DNA from: Cytophagales bacterium
GTDB lineage: Bacteria > Bacteroidota > Bacteroidia > Cytophagales > Cyclobacteriaceae
Direction: 5' to 3'
DNA: 64,000 nucleotides
Assembly: GCA_020402945.1 (NCBI GenBank)
Contig: JADBYQ010000018.1
Span: 102,267 to 166,266, forward strand
Shown: piece after piece, positions 36,970 through 46,234 of the stretch
How the letters are laid out: the number at the start of each line of letters is the position of its first letter
How positions within the stretch are numbered: the first letter of the stretch is position 1
Position numbers and translations under genes: made by a program
Notes under the pieces: model-generated
The model's input: only the letters and a program-made list of their open reading frames with translations
What the model was told of the DNA's origin: nothing
Databases searched by the model: none

Positions 36970-37651
36970 ACTTATTGTCAGCGTTAATCGAACAGAATAC
37001 CACGTTTTCTAAAAAACTATAAAGTCGGTTATAGCGATTTTCGTTGGGTTCAAGACTTGTTAGGGATGGTAAATGGGATGCAAAAAAAAGTTGTTGATTG
37101 GCCGTAATGAGAACGGTGCTTACCAACGATTCGGCAAATAGGTAGTTTGGATTAATCTCTTTGACCAACGAGACTATTTTGGCACAGACACTTTTAAACC
37201 CACCAAACAATCCTTCTTTATTGTGGTCATCGACTCCCTTTGTCAGATACGTTTTGTCCAACTCAGCAATCACAATTCGATGAAGCGCTTCTTCGTTCAC
37301 AAATTCGAAGGTAGGATCATATTTTTTTTCTTCTGCTAAAACTCGTAAACAAGTTTTTAACTTTTCATTTGGATCAACGACAGCACTTGTAAATATTTCC
37401 ATTCGATATTCCATCCAATTCCAGTACCAGGCGATCAAATAGACCAAGAGCCTATGTTTGTTTTCAAAATACCGATAAATGGATGCTTCCGTAGAGTCGA
37501 TTTCTTCTGCTAATTTCTTGAACGTAAATTGTTCGAAACCCAACCGGTCTATTAAGAGCACACTACTATGGATTATCTTTTGACCTAATTGGGTGTGCTG
37601 TGGGTCTCGTAAGTAAAGATGGTCGTTCAGTTTGAAAGCAAGTGTCGGCAT
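36962..37651 (-). CDS. TetR-family repressor
   Basis: A 229-residue regulator. The N-terminal helix-turn-helix is FTFKKLAEEIDSTEASIYRYFENKHRLLVYLI; the C-terminal ligand domain is variable. Its 3' end overlaps the ABC gene by 8 bp, so it heads the exporter operon and probably controls it. A palindrome between the promoter elements at 37677-37689 is a likely operator. The inducer is unknown. Confidence 0.9.
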   Translation of the reverse strand: MPTLAFKLNDHLYLRDPQHTQLGQKIIHSSVLLIDRLGFEQFTFKKLAEEIDSTEASIYRYFENKHRLLVYLIAWYWNWMEYRMEIFTSAVVDPNEKLKTCLRVLAEEKKYDPTFEFVNEEALHRIVIAELDKTYLTKGVDDHNKEGLFGGFKSVCAKIVSLVKEINPNYLFAESLVSTVLITANQQLFFASHLPSLTSLEPNENRYNRLYSFLENVVFCSINADNKYA

Positions 37652-37668
37652 TTTGATACGGATATAAA

Positions 37669-37689
37669 CAAATATAATAGTATTACTAT
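37669..37689 (-). promoter_or_regulatory. tetR promoter -7 element with overlapping operator
   Basis: On the minus strand TATATTTG (37669-37676) matches the Bacteroidota -7 consensus. Directly upstream lies the palindrome ATAGTA-N-TACTAT (37677-37689), in the spacer where a bound repressor would block polymerase. The -33 element is poor. Confidence 0.5.
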
Positions 37690-37753
37690 CATTAATCGAA
37701 AAACCGCCTTAAAAGGTTTCGATTGGGTTCTATTATTTTGTTACGGGTATGAG

Positions 37754-38554
37754 TTATAGAAGAGTCTCCTTTGCCAGAATCCAGCAACCCATGGCAAGAG
37801 TAAACCACCCAAAAGCCTTTTTTAGCTTGATTCCCGGTATTTTTCGGGAAAGGACATTGCCAATATGTACGCCCACAATAGCTATTGCAGTGAGGGTTAG
37901 TAAGAACGTCCAGTCCATAGAGCTATTGAGCACATCTCCCAAAAAGCCCGTTAGCGAGTTGATGGCGATAATAAACAAGGAGGTGCCAGCTGCTGTTTTC
38001 ATTGGTAAGCCTGTTAGAAGAACCAAAGCTGGGATAATCAGAAAGCCACCGCCTGCCCCCACGAGCCCAGTCAAAAAGCCAATCAATATACCCTCGACAA
38101 TAATGAGCAAAGTTTGGTATTTTTTCCTCCGCGGTTGAATGTCGCGCCTTCCTCGAATCATCGGAATAGAGGCTAAGACCATTAGAATCGCAAACAGACC
38201 CAGTAACAAAAATCTTTTCGTAAACGCAAATTCCCCGATTTGAAAAAGAAGATCGGGAATAGCCGGAACAATAAATTTCCGGGTGATGAAAATGGTAATG
38301 ATAGACGGGATACCAAAAAGAAAGCCCGTCTTAATATTAACCAGGTGGTCTCGGTATTTTGGAATGGCACCCGCAAAGCTGGTCGTGCCCACAATAAACA
38401 GTGAATAGCCAGATGCGGTTACTGCATCCAAATGAAAAAGATAAACCAAAATTGGAATTGAAAGGATAGAGCCACCACCACCCAACAGACCTAACAGTAA
38501 GCCAATAAAGATCGCGGAAAAATAGCCGAGGTATTCCAAATCAATTTTCAGCAA
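37754..38554 (-). CDS. TSUP (TauE/SafE) family permease
   Basis: A 266-residue membrane protein with about eight hydrophobic segments and the two repeated TSUP motifs: GLLGGGGSILSIPILVYL near the start and GLVGAGGGFLIIPALVLL in the second half. TSUP proteins move sulfite, sulfonates or similar anions; the solute here is unknown. It lies in a row of minus-strand genes, 41 bp after the small ORF and 100 bp before tetR. Confidence 0.88.
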   Translation of the reverse strand: MLKIDLEYLGYFSAIFIGLLLGLLGGGGSILSIPILVYLFHLDAVTASGYSLFIVGTTSFAGAIPKYRDHLVNIKTGFLFGIPSIITIFITRKFIVPAIPDLLFQIGEFAFTKRFLLLGLFAILMVLASIPMIRGRRDIQPRRKKYQTLLIIVEGILIGFLTGLVGAGGGFLIIPALVLLTGLPMKTAAGTSLFIIAINSLTGFLGDVLNSSMDWTFLLTLTAIAIVGVHIGNVLSRKIPGIKLKKAFGWFTLAMGCWILAKETLL

Positions 38555-38595
38555 GCTAAAAAATTGTGCCTGTTGGATTGTACCGTCTGCAAAAT

Positions 38596-38805
38596 TTATT
38601 CGCCTAGTTCACGGATTTCAAAGTCTTTTCCCCGACCAAACTTGAGCAGATCTTTGATGGTGTAGCGTTCCAACGTGTGTAGGTCTTTTACTTTGAAGTC
38701 TCCGTTGGTCAAGATATTTTCAATCTGAAACTCATAACGATCGCCAAAATTGATGAGAAAGTATTTTTTGCCAGTGCGCAGCGCGCCAAAAGATAGACCG
38801 GACAT
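38596..38805 (-). CDS. Small conserved-looking protein of unknown function
   Basis: A 69-residue charged protein without signal or TM segment; predicted mostly beta (YFLINFGDRYEFQIENIL ... FKVKDLHTLERYTIKDLL). Not recognised. It starts 7 bp after the Uma2 gene and shares its strand and codon style, so it is probably translated. A possible SH3-like or adaptor fold is only a guess. Confidence 0.6.
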   Translation of the reverse strand: MSGLSFGALRTGKKYFLINFGDRYEFQIENILTNGDFKVKDLHTLERYTIKDLLKFGRGKDFEIRELGE

Positions 38806-38812
38806 TTATACC

Positions 38813-39394
38813 TTATTTCAGTCTTGCCAGATCGAGTTCAAAACCCGGAAGCAAAGGTTCTCCACTCAGTTTTTTGTCAAATCCAGTAACTTCAATTATT
38901 GCTCCATCCGATTGATAAACATATGATTTTTGCTGGATGGGATCTATAAGCCAAGCCAATTGACAACCATTTTCCACCCATTTTTCCATTTTAGATTTTA
39001 GCTGGATTAGCGAATCAGATTTAGAACGGAGTTCGATTACAAAATCCGGACAAATAGGAGCAAATTTTTCCTGATCTTCTAATCTCATTTCATCCCACTT
39101 TGTTTTTCTTACCCAAGAGACATCCGGTGATCGCATGGATTTATCAGACAACCGAAAGCCAGTTGCCGAATCGAAGCCGTAGCCTAGTTGTCCGTTCATT
39201 TCAGCCCATTGAAAAAAGATGCCTGAGATCCTGAAATTCAGATTCCCTGTTATTCCGCCCGATGGTGACATAATTATTAGTTGGCCTAGTTCATCTCGTT
39301 CAATTCTTAACTCTTTGTTGGCTGCACAAAATGCAAACAACTCATCATCCGTCATTGGGTATTCGATCGGAATGTTCAGTGTGACATGCTCCAT
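38813..39394 (-). CDS. Uma2-family (DUF820) putative endonuclease
   Basis: A 193-residue protein of the PD-(D/E)xK-like Uma2 family: SPDVSWVRK, CPDFVIELRSKSDS and the later AWLIDPIQQKSYVY segment. These are abundant in cyanobacteria and present in Bacteroidota; their biological target is not established. It lies 21 bp after the GroES-like gene. Confidence 0.87.
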   Translation of the reverse strand: MEHVTLNIPIEYPMTDDELFAFCAANKELRIERDELGQLIIMSPSGGITGNLNFRISGIFFQWAEMNGQLGYGFDSATGFRLSDKSMRSPDVSWVRKTKWDEMRLEDQEKFAPICPDFVIELRSKSDSLIQLKSKMEKWVENGCQLAWLIDPIQQKSYVYQSDGAIIEVTGFDKKLSGEPLLPGFELDLARLK

Positions 39395-39415
39395 ATAATC
39401 AAAATTATGAAAAAA

Positions 39416-39790
39416 TTAGAGATCTTCTTCCCGCTCCAACATTAAGATCGATGCCTGAGGTACAATGAAATACTTTTCGTTTTCATACATTACTTCGATA
39501 GCACCTTTCTGGAGGAAGATTGCTAGATCGCCTTCTTGCGCCTGAAGGGGCAAGTACTTTATCTGCTCATCTTTCCCTTTCCAAAGGTCGTCTTCATCGG
39601 CTGGCATGGGCAGCGGATAGCCAGGTCCTACTTTTATAATATATCCTTTTTGAATTTTTTCTTTTTCTTGAACACCCGGTGGGAGATAAAGACCGCTTTC
39701 TGTTTTCTCAGATTCTTTTGCCGGGCGAATGAGCACGCGGTCGCCCACCACAATTAATTTTTTCAGCTTGTTATCTGGGGTAATCTTCAT
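39416..39790 (-). CDS. GroES-like (Cpn10) protein without adjacent GroEL
   Basis: A 124-residue protein from the ATG at 39790, four bases after rmuC ends. VVGDRVLIRPAKESEKTESGLYLPPGVQEKEKIQKGYIIKVGPG matches the Cpn10 core, including the mobile-loop region; the C-terminal half (DLAIFLQKGAIEVMYENEKYFIVPQASIL) fits too, but a 25-residue insertion rich in Pro, Asp and Lys separates them, and no groEL follows. It is probably a divergent paralogue rather than the main GroES. Confidence 0.8.
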   Translation of the reverse strand: MKITPDNKLKKLIVVGDRVLIRPAKESEKTESGLYLPPGVQEKEKIQKGYIIKVGPGYPLPMPADEDDLWKGKDEQIKYLPLQAQEGDLAIFLQKGAIEVMYENEKYFIVPQASILMLEREEDL

Positions 39791-39794
39791 ATTG

Positions 39795-41114
39795 CTATTC
39801 AACCAAATCGGAATTGTCATCTGCTCTCTCGACCAAACGCTGGTCAATAGTTTTTGTGGGCTTTAGTCCCAATAGCCTTATTTTCTCAACGCTGCTAACT
39901 AAATTTCCTTTGCCGGTAGAGAGTTTATTCATGGCACCCTCGTAAGAAGATTGAGTTCGCTTCAATTGATTGCCCATTTCGATAAGATCTTCTGTAAAGC
40001 CCCTAAACTTTTCATAGAGCGCTGTGGCTTGCCTTGCAATTTCAACTGTATTTCTATTTTGAAATTCTTGCTTCCAAATACTGGATATCGTTCGCAAAGT
40101 GGCGATCAGCGTTGAAGGACTTACGATGACTATATTTTTTTCAAAAGCATCATTGAAGATTTCAACATCATACCTTACAGAAGCGCTAAACGCGGGTTCT
40201 ATAGGCACGAAAAGCAGGATAAAGTCTAAACTTCCAGCGCTATAGAGGGCTTGGTAGTTTTTTTCACTTAGTCCTTTGATGTGTTGACGAAGGGAAACAA
40301 TATGCTGCCTCAACTGAATGGAACGTTCGGTTTCATCATCTGCGCTCATAAATCGCTCATAGGCAACCAAGCTTACCTTCGAGTCAATAATTAGATTTTT
40401 GTTGTCCGGCAATTTAATCACCACATCGGGCTGTAATCGCTTCCCATCCTCTGAAGTAAGCGATTCCTGGATAAAATATTCACGCCCCTTCACTAACCCT
40501 GATTTTTCTAAAATACTTTCCAGAATATATTCACCCCAATTGCCTTGGGCTTTTGAATCTCCTTTTAATGCCCGGGTCAAATTGCTTGCTTCCTTGGTAA
40601 TTTGCTGATTTAACTCTTTCAGATTGGTAAGCTGTTCGCGTAATGCAGAATGATTCTTAACACTTTCGGTATTCGTTAGTTCAACCTTCTTTTCGAAATC
40701 ACTGATTTTCTCACGCAAGGGGTTGAGGATTTCCCCAAGGTTGATTTTGTTTTGATCGGCAAATTTTTTCCCTTTTTCGTCAAATATTTTATTGGCCAGA
40801 TTTTCAAATTGAGTGGTGAATTTCTCTTGCAGGCCTTCCATCTCTTTTTGCTGTTCGGCCAACTTCAGTTGAAGATTTTTGTAATCTGCTTCTGTTCGGG
40901 AAAAAACGGTAGAAAGTTCAAGTACTTTACTTCGTTCAACTGAAGCGATTCTTTTTTCTTCATCCAGTTGACTGACTAAGCCCAGGCTCTTTTCCTGTTC
41001 TACCAACAATCGCGTTCGTACATCTTGTAAAACTGATGATTGTGCGGATTTATTCAGCAACCAACCGATTAATCCGCCAATAGCTAGCCCTGTTATTCCC
41101 ACTATTATTTCCAT
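39795..41114 (-). CDS. rmuC: RmuC-family DNA recombination protein
   Basis: A 439-residue protein: an N-terminal TM segment (IVGITGLAIGGLIGWLL), a long coiled coil (about 35-190) and the RmuC core with GNWGEYILESILEKSGL, PDVVIKLPDNKNLIIDSKVSL and LFVPIEPAFSAS. RmuC is a nuclease-fold protein that limits recombination at inverted repeats. First gene of the minus-strand run; divergent from rocD across 119 bp. Confidence 0.92.
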   Translation of the reverse strand: MEIIVGITGLAIGGLIGWLLNKSAQSSVLQDVRTRLLVEQEKSLGLVSQLDEEKRIASVERSKVLELSTVFSRTEADYKNLQLKLAEQQKEMEGLQEKFTTQFENLANKIFDEKGKKFADQNKINLGEILNPLREKISDFEKKVELTNTESVKNHSALREQLTNLKELNQQITKEASNLTRALKGDSKAQGNWGEYILESILEKSGLVKGREYFIQESLTSEDGKRLQPDVVIKLPDNKNLIIDSKVSLVAYERFMSADDETERSIQLRQHIVSLRQHIKGLSEKNYQALYSAGSLDFILLFVPIEPAFSASVRYDVEIFNDAFEKNIVIVSPSTLIATLRTISSIWKQEFQNRNTVEIARQATALYEKFRGFTEDLIEMGNQLKRTQSSYEGAMNKLSTGKGNLVSSVEKIRLLGLKPTKTIDQRLVERADDNSDLVE

Positions 41115-41233
41115 GCGGTGTAAATTTATGTTATTTCAATCAGCAAATCACCTTGTGCCTTGGCTAGGCCTTTATCCAGATGAAATATCGGACTGATTTA
41201 AGTACCTTTGTCATTCATTGAACGTGTAACAGT

Positions 41234-42463
41234 ATGATCGACACCATCACATCCAGCCAGGAAGCCATTGCCCTCGAAGATAAGTACGGAGCGCATAATT
41301 ATCATCCTCTTCCGGTCGTCTTATGCAAAGGTGAGGGTGTTTTTTTATGGGACGTGGAGGGAAAACGCTATTTTGATTTTTTATCTGCCTATAGTGCTGT
41401 TAATCAAGGGCACTGTCACCCAAGAATCATTGATTCACTGATTGCACAGGCAAAAGAGTTAACGCTCACCTCGCGCGCTTTTTACAACGACAAACTGGGA
41501 GTAGCCGAAAAATACGTTTGCGATACGTTTGGTTATGACAAAGCACTGTTTATGAACAGTGGTGCAGAAGCAAACGAAACAGCCATTAAGCTGGCACGGA
41601 AGTGGGGATACACCAAGAAAGGTATTCCTGAAAATCAGGCGGTGATTATTGGTGTAAAAAAGAATTTTCACGGACGCACAACCACTATTATTTCTGCATC
41701 TACCGACAATGCAGCGCGAAAAGGCTTTGGTCCCTTTATGCCAGGGTTTGAAATTGTTGATTATGATAACGTTGCTGCCTTAGAGCAAGCGTTGGCGAAT
41801 CCTAACGTATGCGGCTTATGGATTGAACCCATTCAGGGTGAAGCAGGTGTGTATGTGCCTCAAGACGGATACCTGAAAGCGGCAGAAGCACTTTGCAAAA
41901 AGCACCGTGTGCTTTTGATGATGGATGAAATTCAAACGGGCATTGCGAGAACAGGCAAAATGCTGGCATCAGATCATGAGGGAGTTCGCCCGGATGTTTT
42001 GATACTAGGAAAAGCACTTTCGGGAGGCGTATTTCCTATTTCACTAGTATTGGCCGATGATGAAATCATGTTGGTGATCAAGCCGGGCGAGCATGGTTCT
42101 ACCTTTGGCGGAAATCCATTAGCGTCTGTAGTAGTAGTGGCCGCTTTGCAAGTGATTAAGGATGAAAGACTAGCAGAAAATGCAGAGCGTTTGGGAATCG
42201 TTTTCCGAAATAGAATGAATGCCTTCATGAAAAAATCAAAGATGATCAAATTGGTGCGTGGGAAAGGTTTGTTAAATGCGATCGTTATTAACGACACACC
42301 TGAAAGCGACACCGCTTGGAATATTTGTCTAAAGTTTGCTGAGAATGGTTTGCTGGCCAAGCCAACCCATGGTAACATTATTCGACTAGCTCCACCCTTG
42401 GTGATCACTGAAGAGCAGATTCACGAGTGTTGCGATATTATCGAAAAATGTGTGGGTGTTTAA
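41234..42463 (+). CDS. rocD: Ornithine-oxo-acid aminotransferase
   Basis: A 409-residue class III PLP enzyme that converts ornithine and 2-oxoglutarate to glutamate semialdehyde and glutamate. It shows [48 protein letters not shown] and the PLP lysine in [13 protein letters not shown]. The [18 protein letters not shown] opening is characteristic of RocD. A TACCTTTG word at 41203-41210 resembles a -7 element. Confidence 0.94.
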   Translation: MIDTITSSQEAIALEDKYGAHNYHPLPVVLCKGEGVFLWDVEGKRYFDFLSAYSAVNQGHCHPRIIDSLIAQAKELTLTSRAFYNDKLGVAEKYVCDTFGYDKALFMNSGAEANETAIKLARKWGYTKKGIPENQAVIIGVKKNFHGRTTTIISASTDNAARKGFGPFMPGFEIVDYDNVAALEQALANPNVCGLWIEPIQGEAGVYVPQDGYLKAAEALCKKHRVLLMMDEIQTGIARTGKMLASDHEGVRPDVLILGKALSGGVFPISLVLADDEIMLVIKPGEHGSTFGGNPLASVVVVAALQVIKDERLAENAERLGIVFRNRMNAFMKKSKMIKLVRGKGLLNAIVINDTPESDTAWNICLKFAENGLLAKPTHGNIIRLAPPLVITEEQIHECCDIIEKCVGV

Positions 42464-42470
42464 TATCTCC

Positions 42471-43979
42471 TTACTGAATGAATTGAATATTTCTCTTGAG
42501 CCCGTTCAACTTTGTTCGTTGTACGGCAGATTTTTGAAATAGTTTTTCAAAGACATCTTCTGTAATTTCTCGCCAATCTGATTTTGTCATTTTTTCTAGA
42601 TCGGGGTGGGGCTCGAATTTTTTCTCTTGATGAGGTTTTGCAAACCGATTCCAGGGACACACATCCTGGCAGATGTCGCAGCCAAATATCCAATTCTCGA
42701 ATTTGCCTTTTACTTCTGTAGGTATTTCTTCTTTCAACTCGATGGTGAAATAGGAAATGCACTTGCTCCCATCAACTACGTAAGGTGCTGGGATAGCATC
42801 GGTAGGGCAGGCATCCATGCACGCGGTGCATGTACCGCAGTAGTCTTTAATGGGTCCATCATATTCTAAATCCAAATCAATAATCAGTTCGGCCAAAAAA
42901 AAGAAACTGCCCATCTCTCGATTAAGTAGCAACGAGTTTTTACCAATCCAACCTAGGCCTGATTTTTTTGCCCACGCTCTTTCGTGGACAGGCGCAGAAT
43001 CAACAAACGCGCGACCCTCCACCTTACCCACTTCTTCTTGAATCAGTTCCAGAAATGTTTTGAGTTTTTCTTTTATTACGAAGTGATAATCTTCGCCATA
43101 AGCATATTTGGCTATTTTCAACTTGCTCTCTGAAGGTTGTGTGGAGGGCAGTTGATCTTTCGAAGCTTCAGCGAAGGAGGATAAATCTTTTTCTGGATAG
43201 TAATTGTACAGTAAACTGATCACAGACTTCGCGCCCGGCACAAGCAATCGCGGATCTAGACGCTTATCAAAATGGTTTTCGAGGTAACTCATCTTGCCCT
43301 GGTAGCCGCGCTTTAGCCATTCTTCCAGACGTGGTGCTTCTTCTTCCAGAAATTCTGCTTTGGAAATCCCGCAGTAAGAAAAGCCGAGTTCAGTTGCGGT
43401 TTTTTTTATAAACCAAGAATTACGTTCGACACCCCCCTTTCCCCCCTTGGAGGGGGGAACGCCTGAACTTATGATAGTATCAGAACTGTTTAAAATATCG
43501 CCTTCTAAGTTTCCTTCCCTTTCAATAGTTAATGGGTATTCTATGATCTTATCGGCTCTGGATTCCCCCCTGGAAGGGGGGGCAAGGGGGGTGTCTTTCC
43601 CATTGGCAGTGTGGGTGTTATTTTCTTCTATCCATTCTTTAATTTCTCCCAACACTGTTTCAATCTTTTGCTTCACATCTAAATCATCAAATCGTAAGAA
43701 TCGAATGCCCAAGGCTTCTAGTTTCTTTTGACGTGATTTATCATAGCTAATTTTGTGATCATGGCTGCTTCCGTCTATTTCAATGGCAAGCATTAAGTCA
43801 TAACAAAAGAAATCTACAATGAAATTATCAATTGGCTTTTGCCGGTGGAAATCAAAGCCACGCATTCTGCCGGTTTTTAACTCGTCCCACAATAAGATTT
43901 CTGATAACGTACTATTGTTGCGAAGTTCACGGGCAAGAGCAGTGAGCTTTGGATTATAATAGATCCTACGTTTCATCAA
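42471..43979 (-). CDS. queG: DUF559 endonuclease-like domain fused to epoxyqueuosine reductase
   Basis: A 502-residue fusion. Residues 1-118 are a DUF559 (Vsr-like) domain with [34 protein letters not shown] and [13 protein letters not shown]. Residues 119-188 are a linker encoded largely by G/C-rich inverted repeats. Residues 189-502 are QueG, the cobalamin/Fe-S enzyme that makes queuosine in tRNA: catalytic-site [20 protein letters not shown] and two 4Fe-4S sets ([19 protein letters not shown]). No ATG, GTG or TTG codon occurs in frame in the linker or the first 40 QueG residues, so the fusion is probably translated whole. Overlaps ruvB by 4 bp. Confidence 0.9.
   Translation of the reverse strand: MMKRRIYYNPKLTALARELRNNSTLSEILLWDELKTGRMRGFDFHRQKPIDNFIVDFFCYDLMLAIEIDGSSHDHKISYDKSRQKKLEALGIRFLRFDDLDVKQKIETVLGEIKEWIEENNTHTANGKDTPLAPPSRGESRADKIIEYPLTIEREGNLEGDILNSSDTIISSGVPPSKGGKGGVERNSWFIKKTATELGFSYCGISKAEFLEEEAPRLEEWLKRGYQGKMSYLENHFDKRLDPRLLVPGAKSVISLLYNYYPEKDLSSFAEASKDQLPSTQPSESKLKIAKYAYGEDYHFVIKEKLKTFLELIQEEVGKVEGRAFVDSAPVHERAWAKKSGLGWIGKNSLLLNREMGSFFFLAELIIDLDLEYDGPIKDYCGTCTACMDACPTDAIPAPYVVDGSKCISYFTIELKEEIPTEVKGKFENWIFGCDICQDVCPWNRFAKPHQEKKFEPHPDLEKMTKSDWREITEDVFEKLFQKSAVQRTKLNGLKRNIQFIQ
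43143..43187 (-). repeat. Palindromic repeat inside the QueG domain
   Basis: An imperfect palindrome near 43155-43182, containing the 11-mer GCGAAGGAGGA (plus strand) shared with the ileS insert. It encodes a Ser/Ala-rich peptide ([15 protein letters not shown]) between the YNYYPEKD and [12 protein letters not shown] segments of QueG, where related proteins have a variable loop. Confidence 0.6.
43428..43598. repeat. Inverted pair of G/C-rich repeats in the DUF559-QueG linker
   Basis: The left copy (from 43428) reads ACACCCCCCTTTCCCCCC then TTGGAGGGGGGAA; the right copy (43562-43598) is its near-complement, ACACCCCCCTTGCCCCCCC then TTCCAGGGGGGAA on the minus strand. They enclose about 100 bp and together look like a small inverted-repeat element. 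The whole is open in the queG frame. Confidence 0.7.
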
Positions 43980-45013
43980 TCAAACAACCCCGGCCGTTTT
44001 GATGCGGGCACTACAATTTTCAAATGCTTGTAGGCAAGCTCTGTAGCCTCGCGCCCGCGTGAGGTGCGTTTTATGTAGCCCTCTTGAATTAGAAAGGGCT
44101 CATACATCTCCTCAATAGTTTCTGCTTCTTCGCCCACTGCTGTCGCAATGGTAGAAAGTCCAACAGGTCCACCTTTAAATTTGTCGATGATGGTTGTGAG
44201 GATACGGTTGTCCATATCGTCTAACCCATTTTCATCAACATCCAATGCTTTTAAGGCAAGCTGTGCGATAGGCTTAGTAATCGTGCCATCTCCTTTTATT
44301 TGTGCAAAATCCCGGGTGCGTCTCAAAAGATTATTAGCAATGCGTGGCGTGCCTCTGCTTCTTCTTGCAATTTCGAAGGCGGCATCATCAACAATAGGAG
44401 TCGCCAGAATCGCTGCCGAGCGCTTTACTATTTTTGTCAACAAAGTTGAATCATAATACTCCAGCCTGGCATTGATACCAAATCGTGCACGTAGAGGAGA
44501 TGTTAACAAACCTGCACGGGTAGTTGCTCCTATTAGAGTAAAGGGATTTAAACTTATTTGTACAGAGCGTGCATTAGGTCCACTATCCAACATGATATCG
44601 ATACGGAAGTCTTCCATGGCCGAATAGAGATATTCTTCGACAATTGGATTGAGCCGATGGATCTCATCGATGAAGAGGACATCGTTTTTTTCAAGGTTGG
44701 TGAGCAGCCCCGCCAAGTCTCCGGGTTTGTCGAGTACGGGACCAGATGTAATCTTTATATTAGACCCAAGTTCATTTGCAATGATGAATGAGAGAGTCGT
44801 CTTGCCAAGCCCGGGAGGGCCATGCAAAAGCACATGGTCAAGCGATTCGCTTCGTTGCTTCGCGGCTTGCACAAAAACCTTTACATTATCAACTACTTTC
44901 TGCTGACCCGTAAAATCAATGAAGGATAGCGGCCGCAATGCCTTCTCAACTTCTTTCTCTCCGGCCTCTAATCCTTCGCCATCTGCCTTTAAATAATCTT
45001 CACGCATGGTCAA
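43976..45013 (-). CDS. ruvB: Holliday-junction branch-migration helicase RuvB
   Basis: A 345-residue AAA+ motor that, with RuvA, moves Holliday junctions. Walker [10 protein letters not shown] (from residue 65), Walker [10 protein letters not shown], the arginine-finger region [18 protein letters not shown] and the C-terminal winged helix ([16 protein letters not shown]) are all present. Upstream gene of the pair with queG (4-bp overlap). Confidence 0.97.
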   Translation of the reverse strand: MTMREDYLKADGEGLEAGEKEVEKALRPLSFIDFTGQQKVVDNVKVFVQAAKQRSESLDHVLLHGPPGLGKTTLSFIIANELGSNIKITSGPVLDKPGDLAGLLTNLEKNDVLFIDEIHRLNPIVEEYLYSAMEDFRIDIMLDSGPNARSVQISLNPFTLIGATTRAGLLTSPLRARFGINARLEYYDSTLLTKIVKRSAAILATPIVDDAAFEIARRSRGTPRIANNLLRRTRDFAQIKGDGTITKPIAQLALKALDVDENGLDDMDNRILTTIIDKFKGGPVGLSTIATAVGEEAETIEEMYEPFLIQEGYIKRTSRGREATELAYKHLKIVVPASKRPGLFD

Positions 45014-45089
45014 AATTCAAGATTTAATAGTCAAGATTCAAGTGAAGTGGACATTCTTCTGCTAATTTTGATTTTTCATTTAGCATGAT

Positions 45090-46154
45090 ATGGATAATCG
45101 TTGGAAAAATGCGCTCTATTCGTTGCTTTTGATTGTGGCGTTGATCTCTGTGTGGAAATGGCGCGATCTAAACAAACCAAAGAATGGAACAGCCATTATG
45201 GAACCCTTGAAAATTGAGGGAGAAACAATGGGCACCACCTATCATATCACCTATTTTGATAAGACGAACAGGAACTTTAAGGCTTCCATCGATTCACTTT
45301 TGGTGCTGGTGAACAAGTCGATTAATAATTACTATCCCGAATCGGATGTTTCTCGCTTTAATAGGAATAAGACTTCTTTTGTTTATTCCTTACCCTACTT
45401 TTTACCGGCTGCAAAGAAGGCTCTTGAAGTTGCTCAAGAGTCGGGTGGAGCATTTGATCCCACGGTTATGCCGTTGGTGTATGCCTGGGGTTTTGGATCT
45501 AAAAAGGATAAACCGCTTCCCACCAATGGACAGATTGATTCTATAAAATCGTTTGTTGGTTTTGATAAAATCAATTTTAATTCAGATAGTATTTGGAAGA
45601 CAAATCCTAAGACTCAATTAGATTTCGGAGGCATAGGCCAAGGGTATGGCGCAGATGTGATGACCGATTTTTTGAAAGCGAAGGGAATTAAAAATATGCT
45701 GGTGGAGTTAGGCGGAGAAGGCATGGCATGTGGTGTCAATTTAAAGTCCGGTGAACCCTGGGAGCTAGGCATATTAGATCCTAATTCGAAGCGGGATAGC
45801 CTGTTTTTTACCGCCTACGTCAAATTAACTGATAGGTCGTTCACCACATCAGGCAATTATTTTAACTATCGGATTATAGACGGCAAAAAGTATTCACACA
45901 CGATCGATCCACAAACCGGCTATCAGGCGGAGCGGGCCATTCTTAGCTCATCGGTGTTTGCTGCAGACGCACGCACAGCTGATGCATGGGCTACCGCCTT
46001 TATGGTGATGGGGCATGAGAAGGCAATCGAGTTGTTGAAACAGCACCCTGAATTGGATGCTTTTTTTGTATACACTTCAACGGCTGGCAATATTGAAACC
46101 TATCATACTCAGGGTTTAAAGGATCTTATTGAGATAAAGCGGCCGGGGAAGTAA
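45090..46154 (+). CDS. apbE: FAD:protein FMN transferase (ApbE)
   Basis: A 354-residue periplasmic flavinyl transferase with an N-terminal TM anchor (ALYSLLLIVALISVW) instead of a lipobox. GETMGTTYHITY, DFGGIGQGYGADVM, VELGGEGMACG and SHTIDPQTGYQAE ... ADARTADAWATAFMVMG are diagnostic. ApbE attaches FMN to Thr/Ser of targets such as NqrB/C or RnfG; none is in the window. Confidence 0.92.
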   Translation: MDNRWKNALYSLLLIVALISVWKWRDLNKPKNGTAIMEPLKIEGETMGTTYHITYFDKTNRNFKASIDSLLVLVNKSINNYYPESDVSRFNRNKTSFVYSLPYFLPAAKKALEVAQESGGAFDPTVMPLVYAWGFGSKKDKPLPTNGQIDSIKSFVGFDKINFNSDSIWKTNPKTQLDFGGIGQGYGADVMTDFLKAKGIKNMLVELGGEGMACGVNLKSGEPWELGILDPNSKRDSLFFTAYVKLTDRSFTTSGNYFNYRIIDGKKYSHTIDPQTGYQAERAILSSSVFAADARTADAWATAFMVMGHEKAIELLKQHPELDAFFVYTSTAGNIETYHTQGLKDLIEIKRPGK

Positions 46155-46234
46155 CTTGTAAGATCGTATCTTTGCAAAACGTCTAAAACCATTTTGAAAA
46201 TCTTCTTGGGGAACGTTGTGTCTATACAAGTGTC

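Noticed and set aside
43428..43598. CRISPR-like array from repeated C/G-rich units
   Set aside because: Only two copies, in opposite orientation, within an open reading frame, and no spacers of even length.
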